The notes: generated by a model from the sequence alone, not told the origin. DNA of 64,000 bases from Cryptomeria japonica (GCF_030272615.1 NC_081415.1:631201240-631265239); one strand, 5' to 3'. Shown: positions 1-12,534, numbered from the stretch's first letter. Program-made: numbers and translations.

Positions 1-465
1 AACATACAACATACATTACACCTTCGCATAGACGAACAGATCCACCTTCGTTTCGCGGATTTTTCGGAGGACCGTGTGCACGCCTGGCGCCATCGTCCCG
101 TCAACTTTCGCTCAAATTTGCAGAACAACACCGTCTCGACATTTTACTGCTAATTCCAGGTTCGCAGCTTCATCCCATTTCCCTATCTCTGTTTATCAGC
201 GAATCTTTCCTACTTTGCATGCATTCTTAGTTCAATCTTTCTATCTACATTCTTTACAAAAGAGGGTATCCTTGCTATCACAACCCTTGAAACTCATTTA
301 GAATCCAATCTTGCATTGCGTGGGATTGGATCTTGTGGGTTTCAACCCCTCTTTTGAATGTAAAGTCTCTCCTAAGTGAAAACCATCAACCCTAGTGACT
401 CTCCCTTCTCTCTCCTTGGAGTTGGGGAGGGGAGAACAACTAGGGTTCGATTTTTCCGCTTTACA
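1..465 (+). repeat. Probable 3' part of a Gypsy-like LTR
   Basis: The stretch is pyrimidine-rich and non-coding. It ends in a CCGCTTTACA-type terminus at 465, a common style for the 3' end of plant Gypsy LTRs. No primer-binding site follows, so it would be a solo or truncated LTR cut by the window edge. Neither its start nor a target-site duplication can be seen. The lineage is inferred from style only. Confidence 0.35.
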
Positions 466-479
466 ATTATATTTTGTTT

Positions 480-1068
480 ATTATTGTAAAATCTTTGTAA
501 GCCGACTTGGCGTCATTGTAAAATGACTCATATATATAAGAGATCATTGTAGGATATTTAATAACGAAGAAAAAAAAGATGAATGGTAGAATGTAATTAG
601 GCAGACCTATTATGCGAAATATAGGTTAAAGGGTTTATGTAAGAAGCAGAGCAGAAACCGGTATTGCATCTGGCATTATAGATGCTATTCTGAAGCAGTA
701 CAAGATATTGGATTTATATAATCCATCATTGTAAGTCAGTGAGACTTTCCATTGAGCAGTGAGCTCTAGGCACTTGGCCTTCCTGCATGTGCAGGCCCCT
801 CTTGTAAGTAATATTCTCTTATTGGCCAGTAAGTGAATATTGTGGGTCACAAATCCCACTAAGGTTTTTCCCACATCGGGTTTCCTCGTTAAAACATTGT
901 GTTATGGTGTGTTTTTCATGTGGATGCTTTTAATTTTGTTTATTGCATTATTTCTTGCATACTGGTACACTGTTATAATATGTTCTACATGTTTTAAGTT
1001 AAGAAATTCAATTCATCGGTTAGATACTGATTCACCCCCCCCTCTCAGTATCTGTGGGAATCCTAACA
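480..1068 (+). repeat. Copia-like LTR remnant
   Basis: A TATA-like ATATATATAAG lies near 530. Near 860-880 there is a 'ggtttttcccacatcggg' module that resembles the LTR of the intact Copia element near 49690. At 1027-1050 a C-tract flanked by TGATTCAC and CTCTCAGT is the reverse complement of the module in the Copia LTRs at 21480 and 26280. The probable end is TCCTAACA at 1068. There is no tRNA primer site after it and no internal domain, so it is a solo or truncated LTR. The start is uncertain. Confidence 0.45.
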
Positions 1069-1099
1069 GATGTGTTTTTTATGCACATGCGATTACAGA

Positions 1100-2764
1100 A
1101 TAAAATACCAAGGTATCTTATCCTCTCTTGAACAAAGTTATTCGAATGTTGAAGATTTGCCTAAGGATCAATCGAAATAACTCCAAGGTTCTGTTATGTA
1201 GGGTCTCTACGTGCGGATAAGCTCAATTTGGTATGATGTGATTATGCTGGAATCACAAGGGGACTTACATTTGATTGCCAGAGCGTTTGATTTGCTGGAA
1301 CTCAAGTCCTATCTACTCACCGGGATAATAAAGAAATAGCAAAAGGCGAAAGGCTCAGAAAGTCTACTCTAAGGCCTAGAATGCAAGAAGATGGATGAAT
1401 GACTAGTTGGAGTCCTACTGGGCTAGGTCTCACCATCAAACTGAACAATTCGACACCGGCTCAGTGCAATCTTCTAAGGGAATTTTGAAGATGTTCAAAT
1501 CGTTACACCATCAGACATTGATCACCATTCAAGTTAATGCATGAACAATAGACGCATAACAATTCGAAATTAAGCTCATTCAATGCCAGTTGACCACGCA
1601 GGGCGCCCTTACAATCAGTAAGAGGCTAGTGGTTTGGACTAGGCGGATTCCAAGCGTGTGCATTCAACAATTTTTCTCCATTCAATCTAATTATCAACCA
1701 TCTAATATGAAGATTCAACAAGAAACCATGCATATTGCAAAGAAACAACACACTTCACCATAACTTCAATGAAAATGAAGGTCATTTACAATTTAGGCAA
1801 CAATCTCTTGCCTTCTCTCCCTACTCTACTCTAATTGCTATTCTATTTGCTATTCTATTTTACTGACTATTAGCTATTCTAACCTCTATTAACCAACTAT
1901 TCACCTTTACCAATGAAGAGCCAAAGCTTTATATAGAGAGCTCTTTACAATTTGATGGCTCTAATTGATTTACAATCAATGGCTAGGATTACAAGATGAA
2001 AACCCTAATTAGGGTTTGTTACAACAAACTTCCCTAGCCAATGAGAAAATTACATTTCATGAGTGTGGACCAATAGGAAACTAGGGTAGGTGCCTCGAAG
2101 TTTGTGCCATCATTGGTGAGTCAGATACATTGAATCTGGACATGCTGATGTGGACCTATCTGACTGGAGGAATAGTGACTGGGATGCCACCTTGTCTTGC
2201 GTTTGTGCTTGGTCAAGGAACTTTGTATCTCTTGATATTCAATGTGATGATGATGAGAAGCTAACTTTGATAACTCTTCTGAAACTATTTGCTTCTTCAA
2301 CGTACCCTTGCATTGACCTTGGTTGATCTTCCTTCGTCCTCGATGTACTCGATGAATGATGTACCTCTCCTTGACTCTTTTGTGCTTGATGAAGCCTCTT
2401 CACGGTCGAGTCACTCCTCCTCTAGTAGCTCACTTCGCCTTGAAGTGTTTGTAAGATCCTTCTTCTCTGCCATCTTGTGGTTTCTCCATGTGGTAGAATG
2501 AGATCCTTGAGGATGGTTAGCTCCATTGCTTGCAACTGTTAAACACTTGAAGTCTTTAGCACTTTGAATCTTCTTCTCTGCACTTAAGGTATCCTTGATG
2601 ATGATGAAGCTTCCTAATGATGTCCTCCTTGTCTTTGTCTGTTCTTCCTTCTAGTGCGGCCTTCTTGATCTACAAAGAAAACAAAAGATGATTAAGAATA
2701 CATGATATATATTCTAACATGGCATTTCTTACCTTAAATCATCAACCAGAAGATATTTAAATCA
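1100..2764. other. Anonymous repeat-like DNA
   Basis: No gene is recognisable here. A TATA-like TTTATATAGAGAG lies near 1929-1941 and is followed by AT-rich sequence. The composition resembles a decayed LTR-retrotransposon terminal region, but no second copy, PBS or polypurine tract (PPT) was found. The open frames here, such as 2289-2501, are short and serine-rich and look like chance. Confidence 0.3.
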
Positions 2765-3075
2765 ATTTCTCTCTGGACCCTCTGGAAGGACAGGCCCTAT
2801 AATAAAATTCGCTCTGGATCCTCTTCAAGGATAGGCCCTATAATGAAATTCGCTCTGGACCCTTTGGAAGGGTCAGGAGCGAAATTTGCAATAATGCTCA
2901 AATTCTTGACCTTTTCTTGTCTAAGGCATCTCCAAGGGTGAATTCAAGCTAATTTCCTCCCAATCCATGCCTTAAAGTGAAGTTTTTATCCAAATAGGAG
3001 GGCAAAGAGAGCTAAGGAAGATTTCGCTCCTGTCCCTTTGGAAGGGTCAGGAGCGAATTTGACACTATCACTCAA
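2765..3075. repeat. Degenerate minisatellite-like repeats
   Basis: A module of about 40 bp built on TTCGCTCTGGACCCTNTGGAAGG recurs near 2771, 2811 and 2850, and again near 3025 after a gap. The first two copies are followed by 'ggccctataatraaa'. The last two carry 'gtcaggagcga'. This is a short imperfect tandem array, probably inside an older repeat. Confidence 0.55.
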
Positions 3076-3689
3076 ATTCCTCATTCAACTCTCAAGTTTT
3101 CATGCTCAATCTTCATGTTCTTTGCTCCTCGAAGGGTAAATGAGTGGAATTGGTATCAAACAAGGCTCTAGACATAATGCAAAGACTCTCCCAAACTCAA
3201 TCAAGGCATAACCCCAAGACTAGAGCAAGGCCTGACCTAGAGAAGGCTTCCAAAGAGACCCTGACCTGGACCACCTACTGACCCACTTCAATTCAAGCAG
3301 ACCCTGCTATCCTAACGAGCTAATTGGCAACTCTCCAATGCAAAGATTAATAGCCAAGAACCTAAAAGACTAAGCTAGGAAGACTAACCCTAAAAAGCAA
3401 AAAATTTAAAACAGGGGTCCTGAATTGCAATGGGGCTATGTGTGAATATGTCACAACACAAACCAAGCACACCAACATCAAATTCCATTTGATTTGGTAT
3501 TTTGTGAAAGATGGTAATGTCAAATTGATCCATTGTCCAATTGTATATCAACTAGTGGAATCCTGACAAAAGTGCTTGGAAGAGAGAAATTTGAAACATT
3601 TGGAGGCATGCTTATTTTTTCTATAACCCTTGTGGATAAATGGGGGGATGGAATATCATTAAATATTCCTTGGGTTATTGTAGAATCTG
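3076..3689. other. Anonymous spacer
   Basis: Nothing coding or repetitive was recognised. It was searched by eye for a CESA first exon (a start codon followed by the conserved N-terminal peptide) and none was seen. Confidence 0.4.
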
Positions 3690-5330
3690 AAGTCATATGA
3701 AGCTGAATCTGAAAGGTTCAATGGAATCAATCTTTTGGTTTTGCACTTTCAGTAAATTTTTCTTTTTCATTTTCAGTCCATATCTGGCCTGACACCCTAG
3801 AAGCCCATAGTGTCAATTTTGCTTCTTTCATATATTGGCTTGAGAGGGGCCAGGATAGGTATGCCATTTAATATTTCATTTAAGAGCATACCAAAGAAGT
3901 AGAGAACTATGAAAGATTATTTTGCTTTAGTAGCTAATTGGTCTTTTTGACATAAAACATCTTTACGATGGATTCTCCACACAAGCCTCTTGGTTGGAAT
4001 GCTGCTTCTTTGGTATATTGGGTTGAGTAGGACCAGCATATGAGTTTTATGTTTTTCTTTGCTGGGTTTCTTCTGCCTGTGATACTGGAGGATACTCATG
4101 GCAGATGGATCTGTCAATTTGTGGAACTGTAGTACTGCAGTTGAGAATGTACTTGTCTGACTTAGATTATTTTGCAATTGAGAATGTGCTTGGAGAAGTA
4201 GAAGACTGTGATTGTTTTGCTGAAGTACCCATTTAAAAGCTTGCCCATAGAATCTTTCTCTTATAGACATGCTCTGTAAGCCTCAAAATCTCAGATAGCT
4301 TCAGAGGTTGCTAGACCAGTATATTAGGTTGTATGTCACTCCTTGCTTGGTATCCTTCACTAGTAATACTGGAGGAAACCCTTGGTCCGTGGATTTATCA
4401 AGTTATGGACTTATGGCACTTCAGAACACACTGAATAAGTGCAAAACTTTTAGTTTTTTGATCAAACACTGAATTAATAGTTGCCTGGAAAACACTTTTA
4501 AGATAGTACTCTTGAAGTCTCTAAGAGCAAATTTGCTCCTTTGGATGTTCGCTCAAGGAAGACCAATATAACTGATGTAATGCCTTTCTTTGTTGGCATT
4601 CCTCCATCAGTAATATTGTAGGATGCCTGGGCAAGTGGATTTGTCATTTGAGAGCATATTGAAGAAGCAGAGACTATGATCATTTTTTCTTGAGTGTCCA
4701 GTTAGCTTTTGAACCATAAATATATCTTTGATGGTAGATCTCCCCTTGAACTGCCATAGTTTATAGTTGTACTATCAATCTCTCTTCTTTGTTATATTGG
4801 GTGGAGTAAGACTGGTATATTAGTTTTTATAACTTTCCTTATTGGTTATTCTCCACTTGTACTGGAGGACACTTCTGGGAGGTGGATTTGCCAAGTTGTT
4901 TACTTGTGGTAATATGTTTGAGAACATACTGAAAAAGCAAAAAAATGATCAATTCTGCCACATATCTAAGTAGGAGTGTGCTTTAGAGTCCTGTTGTAGC
5001 AATTTTGCAGCTTTTGTATATTGGCTTGTGGAAGACAAATATACTAGTTATTTAATATCTTGCCTTGTTGGTTATCCTTGACTAGTTATATGTGAGGAAG
5101 CATTTGGAATATGGATCTATAAGCTATGAATATGTGGGATTACATGCGAGAACATACTGAAGAAGTAGAAGATGGATCAATTTACTGAAATATTTAAGTA
5201 GTAGTTTAACAGTAAAAACATCTCTTATATAGGTGTTCTCTGAGAGCCTCTTGATGAAAAGTTTGTTAGTCTGATATATTTGCTTGTGGAAGATAGTATA
5301 TTGGCTTTATAACCATATTACCCAAGTCCT
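3690..5330. repeat. Degenerate tandem array, period about 240 bp
   Basis: Recurring landmarks are 'tatattggnttgngnaag', 'gttattcnncactngtactggagga', and 'gagaacatactgaagaagnagaag' followed by 'gatca'. The first landmark, or its variants, lies near 3832, 4013, 4318, 4550, 4793, 5026 and 5277, so spacing settles at about 230-250 bp in the later units. The units are strongly diverged. The array ends about 230 bp before the first recognised CESA exon, so it lies in an intron or in the immediate 5' flank of that gene. Confidence 0.55.
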
Positions 5331-5564
5331 AAATCAATAGTTTCCCTTAAAACACACTCCTATGATAGGTTTCTCTCAAATTCTTGTTTTTTGTAGTGTT
5401 TTTAATCATTTAATGAGGGTCTTATAAACCAATGCTTCTTTACTAATAAAATATTGGAGTATTAGAAGATTGGAAAATTAGTTTTTCCTGGTTAGGCAAA
5501 TCAATTTAGTCAAACTAGCAGGTCTAAACTGTGTTCCTAATGAGAGATGGACATGTGCATGTAG

Positions 5565-8500
5565 CCGAAGCCTCTGAAAGATTTGGATGGCCAAAAGTGT
5601 CATATATGTGGAGATAATGTGGGGGTGACAACTGATGGGGAGCACTTTGTAGCCTGCAATGAATGTGCATTTCCAGTTTGCAGACCCTGCTACGAATATG
5701 AGCGTAAAGAAGGAAACAAGTCCTGTCCTCAGTGCAAGACCAGATACAAGAGGCACAAAGGTCAGTGGATGCTCTCTGATATTTTAAAATTAAAATCCTA
5801 TAATACAGAGGGATTATATATATGCAAGAGTCAACTTTGAAAAAATGCAAATGGTAATGGAATTTGGACATTGTACTCCTGGAGCTTTTCTATCATGTTT
5901 TTTTTGTTATTGTTGACAGGCAGTCCAAGGGTGGAAGGTGATGAGGAAGAAGATGATGTTGATGATCTAGAGAATGAGTTCAACTACTCTCAGGTGCAAA
6001 AAAATATGAAGCAGGAGAGAGGTGAAGCAGTGATGCAGTGGCAGATGTATGGCCGAGGAGGAGAGGAAGTTGATTCAGTCACTTCTTCCAGACAGGAGCC
6101 CTATTCTCAAGTTCCATTTCTCACTAACGGGCAACAGGTATGATTTCTAGTAACAGTTGAAGAATATGTGATAGCCACCTTCATTTTCGGTGCCTGAAAA
6201 TTGAAATTGTCAATTGTGCTTGCAAATAGTGCAGATTTCAGAGTAGTAGAATTAGTAAATGCACTTATGTAGTATACATAGCTTATTTTGTAATATATGC
6301 CATTGTTAGAAACTTAGATAGACCAGATGGGCTGAATATGTGTTGTTTGCATTTAGTAACAAGCTTCTGGTAAAAAACTTTATGCATTCAATTTCATCAA
6401 TGTCCTAGATCACACTCCATGATATCCATCACTGGGACAATTTTTTTAATCCTGATGATGGATCGCTGACTGATCTGGATTATCAATGATTTTAAACATA
6501 AACCGTTTCTACCAGAAGCTTGTTAGTGTATCATGGGCTCTGCAAATTTCATGTTTGTTATGTTTGCATGTGTTAATTTTTAGTTGGCTGTATGTTGTTT
6601 GCCTAGAGTTGGGGAATGTATTTGACAATTGTGGGATTAAACTGTAACAGGTCTAGCATGGTTCTATGATCTGTCCTATCCATTAACCTTTTGTCCAGAG
6701 GAGATAGAAATGACTATTCCTTTGTGCAGGTCTCTGGAGAATTTACAGACGTGTCTTCTGAGCATATGGCTCCAAATGGTAGTACAGGTGGAAAGCGAGT
6801 TCGTTCACTCCCTTATGCTGATCCAAATCAGCCAGGTATTTAATTTGTTTATGGACATTTATCAACTTTCTTATTTCCAGGATTGTATCATAATGCAGTA
6901 TGCAGGATTGGAATACTCTCTTTGTTTGAGGCTTTATTTTTTATTAGTGGACCAAACTTCAATGATCTGTGGATGTGATGATGCATTTTCATAGTTCAAG
7001 TGAGAATTGTGGATCCTTCAAAGGACTTGAATTCCTACGGACTTGGGAATGTGGACTGGAAGGAAAGAGTAGAAAGCTGGAAACTGAAACAAGAGAAGAG
7101 TATGCTGCAAATGACTAGTGGTGGTCGGTATGCTGATGGAAAAGGAGATATGGAGGGTACTGGTTCAAATGGGGAAGGACTCCCACTGTAAGTGGGGAAA
7201 AAATTACTGGATAATATTTTTCAACTGGATATTTTAAAAATTGTTTCCCAAAATAAAAATTTGCTTCAGTTTATGTTTTAAGTAACATTTTTCCAACTTC
7301 TTGTGTAATCCATGTAGCATCTTAAAGAACTTGGAAGTAATTTTTGTATTAGATTATTCAAAACTGACAAAATTGAGCATCTGTACTGAAAAAGAGTCAT
7401 CGAGATTTCTAAGCTTCTAAAAAAGCATGGTTCCTTAAATGCATCAATTGTAAGCTTTTTGTGAGCTCATGTTTTGAGGTGATTTAAAGTTTTATACGAG
7501 AATGTACAGTTTTAGTTTTTTAATTTGTTATGTGGAACAGTAGAACCCAAGAGTTGCTTTTCTGCCTCATAATTAATGCTGAGCTGTGTGCTGGCTTTGT
7601 TCTCCAAAATCTTCATCCCTGCATAGCCCATTGAGATTTTGCAATGCCAATCCTTCTGCTATTAAAAGATTTATCAGCTTTTTCATGATACTGTTTAGTG
7701 TTTAGTGAACAGTTGTAATAAAATTAATGCGTGTTCATCTTTCAATAGTAGTCTGTTGTCCATAATCCCTACCCCTACATGCATGCATTGAGAATTAGCA
7801 TTGCCAATCCTTCTAGCAGTACACAATTTTTCAGATTTATTTATATTTTTTGTCACTATATAGATTGTTCAGATGTCGGTATTAGCATACCATAATATTT
7901 TCCTCATTGAAATTTGTGGTCTCCTGTCCACTTGTGGTGACCAGGTGTTTGTATGTCAATGGTAATCCCTTGTTCAGACGGTTAAAATATCAAAGTAACA
8001 AATATTTAGTTCTAGAATCCAATTATATGATTTGAAAAAGGAATTCTTATAGTAGTATGTAAATCTCAATATTGTATCGATACAATAGCAATTTGTTTTT
8101 CATCTAGTATAATTTTGGAATGATCAGTATTTCAAAATTTGGTACGTTTATCTATATGGCAGGGTTGATGAGGCACTACAACCTTTGCATAGGAGTTTCC
8201 CTATTTCTTCCTCCAAGCTTACTCCGTACAGGATTGTGATTGTTCTTCGGCTTATCATCCTGGGGTTTTTCTTTAACTACCGAGTCTCGACTCCTGTTCC
8301 TAATGCATATCCACTGTGGTTAGTCTCAGTGATATGTGAGATCTGGTTTGCTGTATCGTGGATTCTTGATCAGTTTCCTAAATGGATGCCCATTAATAGG
8401 GAAACCTATCTTGACAGGCTTGCGTTGAGGTTAGTTTAACCTTTTGAAGATGATGATTCTTGACATGTAGTTAACAATGCTGAATTATCTCTTTTGAAGA

Positions 8501-11500
8501 TATACAAGCAGGCAGCTTCTCATGTGAGGTTACCAAGAATAATTCTTCGCATGATGTATAAGGAAACCTGTACAAGGCATCTTAATTCCCTTATTTTAAT
8601 TTTACAGGTATGACAGAGAAGGGGAACCATCTCAGTTAGCTACTGTTGATATTTTTGTCAGTACAGTGGACCCTCTCAAGGAGCCTCCCATTGTCACAGC
8701 AAATACCGTGTTGTCAATCCTTGCTGTAGATTATCCCGTTCATAAGGTTTCTTGCTATGTATCTGATGATGGATCTGCAATGTTAACTTTTGAAGCCCTT
8801 TCAGAAACTTCAGAATTCGCACGGAAATGGGTTCCATTCTGCAAAAAGTACAACATAGAACCTAGGGCTCCAGAATTCTATTTTGCCCAAAAGATCGATT
8901 ATCTGAAGGATAAAGTACAGCCTTCCTTTGTGAAAGATCGCAGAGCAATGAAGGTAAGTACATATTCATTTACTGAAAGTAAGTTCCAGCTATGTTAATT
9001 TATAGAATTTATAATAATTTTGACATATTCTGTATTTTTATTAATTCAGAGGGAGTATGAGGAGTTCAAGGTCCGGATTAATGCTCTTGTTGCCAAAGCA
9101 CAAAAGGTTCCTGAAGAGGGCTGGACCATGCAAGATGGAACTCCATGGCCAGGGAACAACCCTCGTGACCATCCTGGGATGATTCAGGTGCTAGATTATT
9201 TCTTTCTGTCATACCTGATGAGGACATTGGTTATTAGTGCTGCATGCACTCTTGATTGCATTTTCTTTGCCTTTTGTCATCATTTTTGTCAGCATTTTAT
9301 AAAGATGACAGTTTATTGATTTCTTGCTTAAGAGTTTCATTTCAGGTATTCTTAGGTCATAGTGGGGCACTTGACATTGACGGAAATGAACTACCCCGCT
9401 TAGTTTATGTATCTCGTGAAAAGAGGCCTGGTTTCCAACACCACAAGAAAGCCGGTGCAATGAATGCATTGGTATATACTTTTCCGAGTATATATGTTAC
9501 CGTTTTGCTAATATTGTAATATCTGCTTGTGTATCTTATTAACAACGATGATCATTTATATTTGGTGAAGTCAGGTTCGTGTTTCTGCTGTCCTTACGAA
9601 TGGTCCCTTTCTATTGAATCTTGATTGTGATCACTATATAAACAATAGTAAGGCTCTGCGAGAGGCTATGTGTTTTTTAATGGATCCCGTTGTTGGAAAG
9701 AAAACATGCTATGTGCAATTCCCTCAGAGGTTTGATGGTATTGATCGACATGATCGATATGCAAATCGTAACACAGTCTTCTTTGATGTGAGCATTGATT
9801 AACACGAAGCATTGCTGTTTTACAAAACCTTATGTATAAATCTAGCATATTAACCTTCTTTAAGAAATTCTTTGCAGATCAACTTGAAAGGTTTGGATGG
9901 GATCCAGGGACCTGTCTATGTTGGCACAGGATGTTGTTTCAATAGGCAAGCACTCTATGGTTATGATCCTGTTCTGACAGAAAAGGACCTCGAACCAAAC
10001 TGTTTCTTTAAGTGCTGCTGTGGCCCAAGGAAGAAAGGCAAGAAAACAAATAAAAATTATGGTGAGAAGAAGAGAAACAAGGGAACTGAATTTACTATCC
10101 CCATCTTCAGTTTGGAGGACATAGAAGAGGGTGTGGAAGGCGAGTCCTAATCAGATAAATTAGTTCATATTCTTTGATGAATAATATGCCTTTACATATC
10201 TCTCATTTGCTGGCTTATTTGCCATAATGAATTGCAGGATATGATGATGAAAAATCATTGCTCATGTCCCAGAAGAGGTTGGAGAAAAGATTTGGTCAAT
10301 CACCAGTGTTGATTGCAGCAACTCTAATGGAAGATGGTGGCACTCCTCAATCTGCCAATCCTGCTTCTTTGATGAAAGAAGCTATTCATGTTATCAGCTG
10401 TGGATATGAAGACAAGTCGGAATGGGGAAAAGAGGTACACTTAATAATGTAGGAATTTACATTTCTCACGTGGCGAGGCTTAAGATTTCATTTTATCCTT
10501 GTCAACTAGGTTGGATGAAAGATTCTGTTTAAATGATCTGTAAACACTTAATAAGAAAGTATGTGCTTGTGTAAGAAATCCTATACCAAGCTTTTTTTGG
10601 GGCAGCTGTAGTGACTCCTCTTATATGAAATGAAATCTGCAGATTGGGTGGATTTATGGTTCAGTTACAGAGGATATTTTGACTGGATTTAAAATGCATG
10701 CTCGAGGTTGGATATCAATCTATTGCATGCCTACCCGTCCCGCATTCAAAGGTTCTGCACCAATCAATCTTTCGGATCGTTTGAATCAAGTTCTCCGATG
10801 GGCCCTTGGTTCTATTGAAATTCTTCTGAGCAGGCATTGTCCAATTTGGTATGGCTACAGTGGAAGGTTGAAGCTATTGCAGAGGTTGGCATATATCAAC
10901 ACCATAGTTTATCCTGTTACTTCCTTGCCATTGATTGCATACTGTACACTGCCGGCTATCTGTCTTCTTACAAATAGGTTCATCATTCCTGAGGTAAGCT
11001 TGCCAATGGCTGAACTACCTTGCAACTGTCAATGGATTTGTATGTCAAGTCTATTCTTATGTGTTGTTTGCCACTTTTACACCTCACCATGAATCTATTT
11101 GCTTGAATGTGCAGATTAGCAACTTTGCAAGCTTTTGGTTCATTTCACTCTTTATATCTATTTTTGCAACTGGTATTTTAGAGTTGCGCTGGAGTACGGT
11201 TGGAATTGATGAATGGTGGAGAAATGAACAGTTTTGGGTTATTGGAGGTGTATCAGCACATTTATTTGCTGTCTTTCAGGGGTTACTGAAAGTTCTTGCA
11301 GGAATTGACACAAACTTTACTGTTACGTCTAAGTCCTCAGACGAAGATGGCGAGTTTGCTGAGTTATATGTTTTCAAGTGGACTACTCTTCTTATTCCTC
11401 CAACTACACTACTTGTTGTAAACTTTGTTGGTGTGGTAGCAGGTGTTTCATATGCCATTAACAGTGGTTATCAATCATGGGGTCCCTTATTTGGAAAATT

Positions 11501-11696
11501 GTTTTTTGCTTTCTGGGTGATTGTCCATCTCTACCCCTTCCTCAAGGGACTGTTGGGACGTCAAAATCGTACGCCTACAATTGTCATTGTCTGGTCGATT
11601 CTTCTTGCATCCATTTTCTCCTTGCTTTGGGTGAGGATAGACCCCTTCACATCAAATTCTGCATCCTCATCACAACAGTGTGGTGTCGATTGCTAA
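5565..11696 (+). CDS. CESA: Cellulose synthase catalytic subunit (CESA), 5' exon not found
   Basis: The product would be a processive family-2 glycosyltransferase that uses UDP-glucose to make beta-1,4-glucan at the plasma membrane, within the rosette complex. The visible exons encode about 1062 residues. In order these are a RING-type zinc finger with paired CxxC motifs (5565-5760), an acidic linker, two N-terminal membrane spans (8230-8390), and the catalytic domain with DDG (8765), DCD (9623-9631), TED (10667-10675) and QVLRW (10787-10801). A class-specific region with a Cys cluster lies near 10005-10025. An FTVTSK gating-loop motif precedes a multi-span C-terminus ending CGVDC. All joins keep frame. 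The [10 protein letters not shown] stretch and the short class-specific region suggest a primary-wall CESA1-type protein (inference). The family is usually about 1080-1090 residues, so only a short N-terminal exon is missing. Confidence 0.95.
5565..11696 (+). other. CESA: Exon map of the CESA gene
   Basis: Coding exons deduced from frame, homology and splice sites: 5565-5760, 5920-6137, 6730-6835, 7001-7187, 8163-8429, 8608-8953, 9050-9187, 9346-9471, 9575-9787, 9878-10139, 10238-10434, 10643-10993 and 11115-11696. Their sum is 3189 nt including the TAA stop. The introns are GT-AG except the one at 10140-10237. The longest intron inside the recognised part is 7188-8162. The first exon listed opens with a proline codon after an AG acceptor at 5563-5564, so it is not the initiating exon. 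Confidence 0.88.
10140..10237 (+). other. Probable GC-AG intron of the CESA gene
   Basis: The preceding exon must end at 10139 for the frame to continue into the conserved [12 protein letters not shown] stretch. This puts the donor at GCGAGT after AAG, and the acceptor is TTGCAG at 10232-10237. Using the nearby GT (10144-10145) as donor would bring an in-frame stop right after the join. The AG|GC context fits the known minor class of plant GC-AG introns. Confidence 0.75.
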
Positions 11697-11990
11697 AGAT
11701 TCTATGGGCTTTATTCCTTGTCACTAGGTAAACAGCATTTCATATGAGGGCCACAATGTCTCCGATGTGTTTATATCATACATCTCTATGTATTGAGATG
11801 AGGGATCACATATACTTGTATGTGAGCATCAAGGGGAGAGAGGTCAGGAGTTATACAGTCCAACGATAGAGTTCAGTTGTTGGTATAGTACTTGTAGTTA
11901 TCAGACTTATTCTTGCAACATATTTATATTATATATTGTCAATAGTTAATTCACATGTAAATAAAATCAAATCTGGTCAAGATGGACCCA
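11697..11990 (+). terminator. CESA 3' UTR with candidate polyadenylation signal
   Basis: An AATAAA lies at 11960-11965, about 265 bp after the stop codon, in AT-rich DNA. The transcript end was not seen directly and is inferred. Confidence 0.45.
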
Positions 11991-12534
11991 TACTTGAATA
12001 TTTGAGAACCTATTTATGCTACATAAATACATTTATTAATATATAAAAAAACACTTCTTTTGTTTCTTATAAAATATTGTGTTATTTAAAAATAAGGTGC
12101 TCATTTAACTAAGTTTTATTGTTTTTGTGAAAAAAATATTTTTCTTATGTCTACAACTATTAGGTAGCAATGAATATGCATTGGAGTACTTCATATCTAA
12201 GAGTTTTGTCCTATGACAAATATAAACGCGGCTGTTATAAGTAAAGTTGAATAAAAGTTGTATTTTTTATATAATAATGCATCTTTTTTATAATAGCACG
12301 TTTTTTTGTGTGTTCAACTATTGGTTCATTTGTGTTGGATATAAAGGTTAAAGATAACAAGATTTATGATCACCAAAAAGCATTTAAATCATTTAGGTTG
12401 TATATAAGTTATATTTTAAACTAGCATACTTATCTTTGGAGTAATATAGGTGAAGTATGTTAAAAGATATCATATTTGTTTATTATTTCACTTAAAAAAT
12501 TATTATATTTTAATTATTATTTTTATTTTATGCT
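11991..12534. other. AT-rich spacer
   Basis: Nothing coding is recognisable. The stretch becomes very AT-rich from about 12470, next to the 3' end of the LINE. Confidence 0.4.

Noticed and set aside
9209-9469. Minus-strand frame across CESA exons
   Set aside because: It is an antisense shadow of conserved CESA coding sequence.
10148-10150. In-frame TAA as a premature stop in the CESA gene
   Set aside because: It lies in the intron that starts at 10140; the conserved protein continues at 10238.
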